Below are positions 7,654 through 11,980 of a stretch of DNA of 11,980 bases, piece by piece. The stretch spans positions 1 through 11,980 of the forward strand of contig CBDUXZ010000021.1 in the NCBI GenBank assembly GCA_965371325.1, in the 5' to 3' direction. The position numbers and the translations under genes were made by a program. Numbering within the stretch: the stretch's first letter is position 1; every line of letters starts with the position of its first letter. The stretch is from CBDUXZ01 sp965371325 [NCBI: uncultured bacterium]. GTDB taxonomy: Bacteria > JAUYMQ01. Under the pieces are notes generated by a model, which was not told where the DNA came from, ran no database searches, and saw only the letters and a list, made by a program, of their open reading frames with translations.

Positions 7654-8316
7654 TTACCTTATAACGCCGCATCCGATGCGCGGACCGGCCGCGCCTGAAG
7701 GCTGGCTGGTCAGATCGTCGGCATCTCCATGAATGATTATCGCCCGCCCGACAATCGAGTTCGGGGTTTCTCCGAGGGATACATTTGCAGAGGTCAATTC
7801 GAGTGTCCCCGTTCCCTCGGGGCCGATGGTGACATTCCCGAAGTCGCCGGCATGATGCGCATCAGAACCCGGCGACCCGTGTTGGGTGTTCTCCGGATTG
7901 AAATGCCCTCCGGCCGACTTGGCGTCGTCGGCGGTGCAGTCGCCTAGCTCATGGATGTGTACGCCGTGCTCACCGACACGCACCCCGGAAAGCTCAACCA
8001 CGACGTGAACGCCCGCGCCGCTCTCCGTGAAGACCGCGGTCCCGGAAAGGCTGCTTCCGCTTCGCGCCTCGATGGTTGCGCGTGCGCTCCCGGCACCGGC
8101 GCCCTCGGGGGGAAGACTCTCTTCCTGGATCTCTTCCCGGGATATCGGAGCGCGCTCTTTCTCCGCCGGCTCTCCCGTCACGACGGCTTCGGGTGGTGAG
8201 GCCTCGCGCTCTCCCGGCCCGCACGCGGACACGGGCAGCAGAAAAGTCGCCGATGCCAGGGCGATTGACGCAAGAGACAACCGCCGACCTCTTTCTGAAG
8301 ACCGCCACCTGCCCAT
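7654..8316 (-). CDS. sodC: Cu/Zn superoxide dismutase, probable periplasmic lipoprotein
   Basis: Converts superoxide to oxygen and hydrogen peroxide outside the cytoplasm. The 220-residue product starts with RRLSLASIALASATFLLPVSAC, a lipoprotein signal with lipobox VSAC and lipidation candidate C32. A roughly 45-residue Glu/Pro/Ala-rich linker follows before the dismutase domain at about 77-219. The metal ligands are complete: H120 and H122 in GVHIHELGDC, H138 in GGHFNP, H146, H155 and D158 in HHAGDFGN, and H196 in IIIHGDADD. The structural disulfide pair is C127 and C216, and the active-site Arg is R213 in GPRIGCGVI. The ATG has a strong Shine-Dalgarno sequence at 8321-8329. A promoter at 8431-8460 would give a leader of about 105 nt containing four to five 13-bp repeats. 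The gene diverges from the exonuclease and is followed by its own terminator. Position +2 after C32 is Pro, not Asp, so outer-membrane sorting is plausible but unproven. Confidence 0.95.
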   Translation of the reverse strand: MGRWRSSERGRRLSLASIALASATFLLPVSACGPGEREASPPEAVVTGEPAEKERAPISREEIQEESLPPEGAGAGSARATIEARSGSSLSGTAVFTESGAGVHVVVELSGVRVGEHGVHIHELGDCTADDAKSAGGHFNPENTQHGSPGSDAHHAGDFGNVTIGPEGTGTLELTSANVSLGETPNSIVGRAIIIHGDADDLTSQPSGAAGPRIGCGVIR

Positions 8317-8320
8317 AGCT

Positions 8321-8329
8321 TCCCCCTCC
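8321..8329 (-). promoter_or_regulatory. Shine-Dalgarno sequence of the superoxide dismutase gene
   Basis: The minus strand reads GGAGGGGGA followed by AGCT and the ATG at 8316-8314. It is the strongest ribosome-binding site in the window and fixes the dismutase start. Just upstream, TTGA-N4-TCAA (8336-8347) could form a small hairpin in the leader. Confidence 0.8.
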
Positions 8330-8349
8330 GCCTGTTTGATCAGTCAATC

Positions 8350-8414
8350 CATAGCGTTCAGCCATAGCGTTCGGCCGTAGCCTTCGGCCGTAGCCTTCGG
8401 CCGTGGCGCCGGGC
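8350..8414. repeat. 13-bp tandem repeat, four units plus one degenerate unit
   Basis: Head-to-tail units on the plus strand are 8350-8362 CATAGCGTTCAGC, 8363-8375 CATAGCGTTCGGC, 8376-8388 CGTAGCCTTCGGC and 8389-8401 CGTAGCCTTCGGC. A fifth copy, 8402-8414, matches at 8 of 13 positions. Units 1-2 differ by one base and units 3-4 are identical, so the array looks built by duplication. On the minus strand, units 3 and 4 read GCCGAAGGCTACG, where GCC-GAA-GGC is a small inverted repeat. The array lies between the dismutase promoter and its start codon, so it would be transcribed in the leader. Confidence 0.9.
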
Positions 8415-8430
8415 CTCGCAATCGAGCATA

Positions 8431-8460
8431 ACCATAGTTTGGCGGGCAGCCGGCCGTCAA
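8431..8460 (-). promoter_or_regulatory. Sigma70-like promoter of the superoxide dismutase gene
   Basis: On the minus strand TTGACG (8460-8455, 5 of 6 consensus) and TATGGT (8436-8431, 4 of 6) are separated by 18 bp. Transcription would begin near 8424 and run through the 13-bp repeats into the dismutase gene. No better pair is visible closer to the start codon. Confidence 0.5.
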
Positions 8461-8483
8461 CGAGGAAAGAATGCGTGGGGGAC

Positions 8484-8513
8484 TTTTCCGCGGTCCCCTG
8501 GCCGTTGTATGCT
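8484..8513 (+). promoter_or_regulatory. Candidate promoter of the exonuclease operon
   Basis: TTTTCC (8484-8489) and TATGCT (8508-8513) are 18 bp apart, with about 45 bp to the exonuclease ATG. The -10 matches 4 of 6 positions and the -35 only 3 of 6. Some promoter is expected here because the upstream gene is divergent, but this exact site is weakly supported. Confidence 0.28.
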
Positions 8514-8558
8514 GTCGGGGCCGTCCCCCCGCGTCGATAACCTATCCCTGGAGTTTCG

Positions 8559-9380
8559 ATGAGAAAGCTTGCCCTAGAGCGCCCCCTTCTGTTTTTCGAC
8601 CTGGAAACAACGGGAACGGATCCCCGCGAGGATCGGATTGTCGAGTTCGCAGCTGTCAAACTCCATCCCGATGGCCGGCGGGAGACGCTCCGCACGCTGG
8701 TCAAGCCCAAAGAGCCCATCCCGCCCGAGTCGTCGCGAATTCACGGAATCACCGACAAGGACGTCCGTGACGCGCCGACGTTTGGTGAGTGCGCCGCGGA
8801 GATCCTCGCGTTTATCGACGGCTGCGATCTTGCAGGCTTCAACGCCGCCCGCTTCGATGTGCCCCTGTTTCGCGCGGAGCTCGAGCGGATAGGAAGCAAG
8901 CTTTCCCTCGAGGGTGTGCGCGTTGTGGATCCCCAGGTAATCTTCTTCAAGAGGGAGCCGCGCGATCTGTCGGCCGCGCTACGGTTTTATTGCGATCGCG
9001 ATCTCGTAGGGGCCCACGGCGCCCTTCCTGACGCTATGGCCGCACTGGACGTTTTCCTGGCGCAGGTCGAACGCTACACCGATCTTCCCCTGGACGTTGC
9101 GGGACTTTCCGCCGCTTCCACTAATGTAGCCGGCGATCGCTTTGTGGACGCGGATCGCAGATTCATCTGGCGCCACGGCGAACCTTACTTCAACTTTGGC
9201 GCGAAGAAGGGGAGATCGTTGAGGGAGATCTGCGAGAGCGATGATGAGAAGGTCAGGGGCTACCTCAACTGGATTTTGAAGAAGGACTTCTCGGAGGAGG
9301 TCAAGGAGATCATCCGTGACGCGAGGCAGGGGAAGCATCGCTCAAGCGAACCGGTGAACAGCAACGGGGAAACGACATGA
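8559..9380 (+). CDS. DnaQ-like DEDDh 3'-5' exonuclease with ExoX-type C-terminal domain
   Basis: A 273-residue nuclease predicted to remove nucleotides from 3' ends of DNA (possibly RNA) with two metal ions. The DEDDh fold fills about 9-170. Exo I is FFDLETTGTD (D14, E16), Exo II is AGFNAARFDVPLF, and Exo III is AHGALPDAMAA with the His and Asp at the proper spacing; HGITDKDV is also typical. A second small domain at about 200-262 has FNFGAKKGRSLREI and GYLNWILKKDF. This resembles the domain at the C-terminus of exonuclease X-like proteins (GKxKG...YLxWil). The protein lacks a polymerase or helicase domain and is not obviously the DNA polymerase III epsilon subunit, which has a different C-terminus; a repair role is more likely. 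GGAG at 8550-8553 precedes the ATG by 5 nt. The next gene starts 10 bp after the stop, and its Shine-Dalgarno sequence overlaps this stop codon. Confidence 0.92.
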   Translation: MRKLALERPLLFFDLETTGTDPREDRIVEFAAVKLHPDGRRETLRTLVKPKEPIPPESSRIHGITDKDVRDAPTFGECAAEILAFIDGCDLAGFNAARFDVPLFRAELERIGSKLSLEGVRVVDPQVIFFKREPRDLSAALRFYCDRDLVGAHGALPDAMAALDVFLAQVERYTDLPLDVAGLSAASTNVAGDRFVDADRRFIWRHGEPYFNFGAKKGRSLREICESDDEKVRGYLNWILKKDFSEEVKEIIRDARQGKHRSSEPVNSNGETT

Positions 9381-9390
9381 GGGAATTTCC

Positions 9391-10611
9391 GTGAGCAGTG
9401 CATCGAAGACCGATCTCTACGCACGTTACCGCCAGGTCGTGAAGGATCAACCTCTGCCCCTGGCGATGGTGGATCTCGACGCGCTGGACCGCAATATTGC
9501 GTCCCTCCTTACCGACCCGCGAAAGACGGGGAAGCATCTGAGGATCGCATCGAAGTCGGTCCGGTGCATCCATCTCATCCGGTACATCATGGAAAGGGGT
9601 GAGGGGACCGTTCGCGGAATCATGTCTTACACGGCCCGGGAGGGTGCATTTCTTATTGCGCAGGGCTTCGACGACATCCTCGTCGCATACCCCACCGCGC
9701 AACCATCCGATGCGGATACTCTTGCCGAGGCCAACCGTGGTCCTGCAACGCTTGCGATTGTGACTGACTCACAGGTTCATCTGGAACGCCTGAATGCCGC
9801 GGCGGAGAAGGCGGGGAGTCGAATTCCGGTCGTGATCGAGATTGATATGTCCTGGCGCCTCTTCGGCGGGAACTTACACCTCGGGGTTCGGCGCAGTCCG
9901 CTCCGAAACCCCGAGTCGCTTGTTGCGCTTGCCCTGAAGGTGGCGGCCTATAAAGGACTCCGGTTCCACGGGGTCATGGGCTACGAGGCGCAGATCGCGG
10001 GACTCGGCGATGATAATCCCTTCACTAAGCTCCAGAATCCCGTGAAGCGCTTCATCCGGAGACGCTCCCGTCCCCACGTCGAGAAGACGCGCCGGAGAGT
10101 TGACGAGATGCTTCGCGCGCGCGGCCTTGCCCCGGAGCTCTTCAACGGCGGCGGAACGGGCAGTCTCAACTGGTGTACCTCCGAAAGCGCGCTGACCGAA
10201 GTCACCGCCGGTTCGGGATTTCTGGCGAGCCACCTCTTTGATTACTACCGCGACTTCAAACTGGAGCCGGCGGCCTATTTCGCCCTTCAGGTGGGCCGTC
10301 GCTCCGACCCCGGCCTCGTGACCTGCCACGGCGGCGGCTACGTGGCCTCGGGTGAGTCGGGTCTTGACCGGCTTCCGAGGCCCTGGCTTCCCGAGGGACT
10401 TCGTCTCCTGAGGGTCGAAGGCGTGGGCGAAGTGCAAACGCCGCTTGTCGTTCCGCCCGGCGTGGATCTCGATCTGGGCGACCCGGTATTCTTCAGGCAC
10501 ACGAAGGCGGGCGAACTGGCGGAGCACTTCAATGAGTATCTGCTGGTTCGGGACGACCGAATCGTCGATCGAGTTCCCACCTACCGGGGTATGGGTCAGG
10601 CATTCCTTTAA
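9391..10611 (+). CDS. PLP-dependent alanine racemase-fold enzyme, D-threonine aldolase / D-serine dehydratase-like
   Basis: A 406-residue fold-type III PLP enzyme. The N-terminal barrel begins at about residue 23 (PLAMVDLDALDRNI), and RIASKSVR carries the probable PLP lysine K55. YEAQIAGLGD and FNGGGTGS (phosphate-binding loop) follow, and a C-terminal beta domain closes the protein. Family members include D-threonine aldolase, D-serine dehydratase and proteins annotated as amino acid deaminase/aldolase; the last group fits best on overall sequence. The HxC or HxD metal site seen near the C-terminus of characterised members appears here as H379-F-N381 (AEHFNEY), so metal use and reaction are uncertain. 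Start is GTG 9391 with GAGGGA at 9380-9385. It lies 10 bp after the exonuclease and 20 bp before the GMC oxidoreductase. From memory, deaminase/aldolase homologues often neighbour flavin oxidases, which suggests a shared pathway with the next gene. The substrate is unknown. Confidence 0.88.
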   Translation: MSSASKTDLYARYRQVVKDQPLPLAMVDLDALDRNIASLLTDPRKTGKHLRIASKSVRCIHLIRYIMERGEGTVRGIMSYTAREGAFLIAQGFDDILVAYPTAQPSDADTLAEANRGPATLAIVTDSQVHLERLNAAAEKAGSRIPVVIEIDMSWRLFGGNLHLGVRRSPLRNPESLVALALKVAAYKGLRFHGVMGYEAQIAGLGDDNPFTKLQNPVKRFIRRRSRPHVEKTRRRVDEMLRARGLAPELFNGGGTGSLNWCTSESALTEVTAGSGFLASHLFDYYRDFKLEPAAYFALQVGRRSDPGLVTCHGGGYVASGESGLDRLPRPWLPEGLRLLRVEGVGEVQTPLVVPPGVDLDLGDPVFFRHTKAGELAEHFNEYLLVRDDRIVDRVPTYRGMGQAFL

Positions 10612-10631
10612 TTCAGCGACAGGGGAGTTTT

Positions 10632-11980
10632 GTGTACGATTACGTCATCGTTGGCTCGGGTCCGTCGGGGGCCGTCATCGCACAGAAGCTGGTTGCGGCC
10701 GGTGCGCGCTGCGTGGTGCTCGAAGCGGGGAAACACTACACGGCGGAAACTTTTCCGAAAGACGAGATCGGTTACAACACGTCGCTCTACTGGAGCGGCG
10801 CGGCGGAGCTCAATACGGATGCGAGCCTGGTCTTCCTGCGCGGAAAGTGCGTGGGTGGCACGTCGATCGTGAACCAGTGTCTGCTCGATCGCTTTGATGA
10901 TATCGCCTGGAGGGACTGGAAAGCGGAAGCGGAAATCTCCTTTTTCACCCCCGAGGCGATGGCGCCTCATTATGACGCGGTAGAGCGACACCTCTCGATC
11001 ACGAAGATCCCCGATCGTCTGCGGAACGGAAACGCCCTCACCTTCATCAGGGGATTCGAAAAACTCGGCCTGGGGTGGGCGCCGATGGAGCGGGGTCAGA
11101 CGAACTGCAACGTCGAAGGGGGGAATGATTGCATGGCCTGCCTCGGCGGCTGCCGCCTCGACTCCAAGCAAAGCATGCTGGTTACCTTCCTCCGAGAGGC
11201 GATCGCCGGAGGGCTCGAGCTTCGGCCGGAATTCATGGTGGACAAGGTGGAAGCGCCGGGAGGGCATGTGAAGGTGCATGGTTCGAGCCCGCGCGGGAGA
11301 GAGGAAATAACGGCGCGGCGGATTGTCCTGGCGGCCGGTGTCTTCGGGAATGCTGGCATTCTTTTCCGCTCCGATCTCGGCGACAGGCTCCCGGCTCTCG
11401 GGACCCGATTTTCGTGCCACCCGCAGACGATGCATTTCGGTCTGTTCGAAGAACCGGTCGATTCCCATAAGGGGGCCTTCCAATCGGTGAAGTCGAAGGA
11501 TGACGGGTTACGCAGCAAGGGCTACAAACTGGAGAACGTATTTGCTCCCCCGATTGCGATCTCGCTGCTGGTTCCCGGCTGGGGCGCCGATCACCAGCGC
11601 GCGATGAAGCGCTATCGCCACATGGCCTGCATGGAAGTGGCGGTGAGGGACGAGAGTGCAGGAACCATCCGGCTGAACCGTTCGGGGCGGCTGCAGGTGA
11701 AGAAGCGTCTCACGCCCCGGGACAAGGCGCGGCGGGAGGAGGGCAAAAACATGGTTGATCGGCTCATGCGCGCGGCGGGGGCCTACGACGTCATCCACGG
11801 AGGCTATGGTTTTTCGGTGCACCTCATGGGGGGCTGCGTGATGGGAACCGATCCTTCAAGGTCGGTCGTAAACGAGGGCTTCAGCCTGCACGCCAGCCCT
11901 GACGTCTACATCGCGGACTCGAGCGCGTTCGTTAACGCCCCCGGCATCAACCCCTCCCTGACCGTCATGGCGCTCTCGCA
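10632..11980 (+). CDS. GMC-family FAD-dependent oxidoreductase, 3' partial
   Basis: Flavoprotein predicted to oxidise an alcohol group (sugar, sterol or fatty alcohol). It is cut by the right edge after 449 codons, probably only a few tens of residues before its end. The N-terminal FAD fold is YDYVIVGSGPSGAVIA (G8, G10, G13), ending with the ribose-binding E in VVLEAG. The GMC-type segment GKCVGGTSIVNQ follows. Near the window end, SVHLMGGCVMGTDP has the probable catalytic H397, and YIADSSAFVNAPGINPSLT has N440; both match the conserved GMC C-terminus. A four-cysteine cluster, C159-x7-C167-x2-C170-x3-C174, precedes RLDSKQS. Its position and the nearby GC..xxK pattern resemble GMC subgroups around fatty-alcohol and cholesterol oxidases. 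There is no signal peptide, so it is probably cytoplasmic. GTG 10632 has AGGGGAG at 10621-10627, and the gene is probably co-transcribed with the aldolase-like gene. The substrate cannot be inferred. Confidence 0.9.
   Translation, partial: MYDYVIVGSGPSGAVIAQKLVAAGARCVVLEAGKHYTAETFPKDEIGYNTSLYWSGAAELNTDASLVFLRGKCVGGTSIVNQCLLDRFDDIAWRDWKAEAEISFFTPEAMAPHYDAVERHLSITKIPDRLRNGNALTFIRGFEKLGLGWAPMERGQTNCNVEGGNDCMACLGGCRLDSKQSMLVTFLREAIAGGLELRPEFMVDKVEAPGGHVKVHGSSPRGREEITARRIVLAAGVFGNAGILFRSDLGDRLPALGTRFSCHPQTMHFGLFEEPVDSHKGAFQSVKSKDDGLRSKGYKLENVFAPPIAISLLVPGWGADHQRAMKRYRHMACMEVAVRDESAGTIRLNRSGRLQVKKRLTPRDKARREEGKNMVDRLMRAAGAYDVIHGGYGFSVHLMGGCVMGTDPSRSVVNEGFSLHASPDVYIADSSAFVNAPGINPSLTVMALS

Noticed and set aside
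8350-8414. CRISPR array
   Set aside because: Units are only 13 bp and directly abutting with no spacers, and no cas gene is present.
8516-8530. GGGG-CCGT-CCCC hairpin before the exonuclease as a terminator or attenuator
   Set aside because: A 4-bp stem without a T tract; likely chance in GC-rich DNA.
8027-8719. Overlapping open frames on both strands around the dismutase and exonuclease starts
   Set aside because: They are low-complexity Arg/Ser/Pro-rich translations conflicting with the well-supported dismutase and exonuclease frames; the minus-strand one runs through the repeat array.
10608-11483. Open frame on the minus strand opposite the GMC oxidoreductase (about 291 codons)
   Set aside because: The plus-strand frame carries FAD and GMC motifs; the opposite frame has no motif and no ribosome site.

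Overview
The window is about 12 kb of GC-rich (roughly 60% by eye), densely coding bacterial DNA. It holds eight genes and no RNA gene, insertion sequence, integrase or CRISPR array that I can recognise. An HlyD-type adaptor, an AlgI-like acyltransferase with an anchored SGNH partner, a class A penicillin-binding protein and a Cu/Zn superoxide dismutase with a lipoprotein signal together suggest a Gram-negative, probably aerobic, environmental bacterium. I cannot place it in a phylum from sequence alone.

Region 1 (1-4105, + strand) is a probable cell-envelope operon. It starts with the 3' part of an M50-like/HlyD fusion protein cut by the left edge. Next come an MBOAT O-acyltransferase of the AlgI type and a membrane-anchored SGNH hydrolase-like protein, with short gaps. 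The MBOAT plus SGNH pair is the usual arrangement for O-acylation of an exported glycan. An HlyD adaptor beside it recalls the adaptor domain of Alg44 in alginate secretion. Two catalytic motifs look degraded: the third M50 motif and the block V Asp of the SGNH protein.

Region 2 (4106-4960, + strand) is a single hemolysin III/PAQR-family membrane protein. It converges with an 8-bp gap on region 3.

Region 3 (4969-8460, - strand) carries, in transcription order, a sigma70-like promoter, a leader with 13-bp tandem repeats, a Cu/Zn superoxide dismutase lipoprotein, a rho-independent terminator, and a bifunctional peptidoglycan synthase (PBP1A/1B type) with an unusual basic C-terminal tail. The terminator abuts the best PBP start codon, so PBP expression may depend on read-through or another unseen promoter.

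Region 4 (8484-11980, + strand) diverges from the dismutase. It holds a DnaQ-like exonuclease with an ExoX-type C-terminal domain, a PLP-dependent alanine racemase-fold enzyme of the D-threonine aldolase/D-serine dehydratase-like group, and a GMC-family flavin oxidoreductase that runs off the right edge. Gaps of 10 and 20 bp with Shine-Dalgarno sequences in or next to them point to co-transcription. The last two genes look like a small redox pathway of unknown substrate.

Nothing here is clearly a novel defence or mobile system. The best leads are the adaptor/acyltransferase/SGNH set with degraded motifs, the repeat-bearing dismutase leader, and the aldolase-GMC pair.
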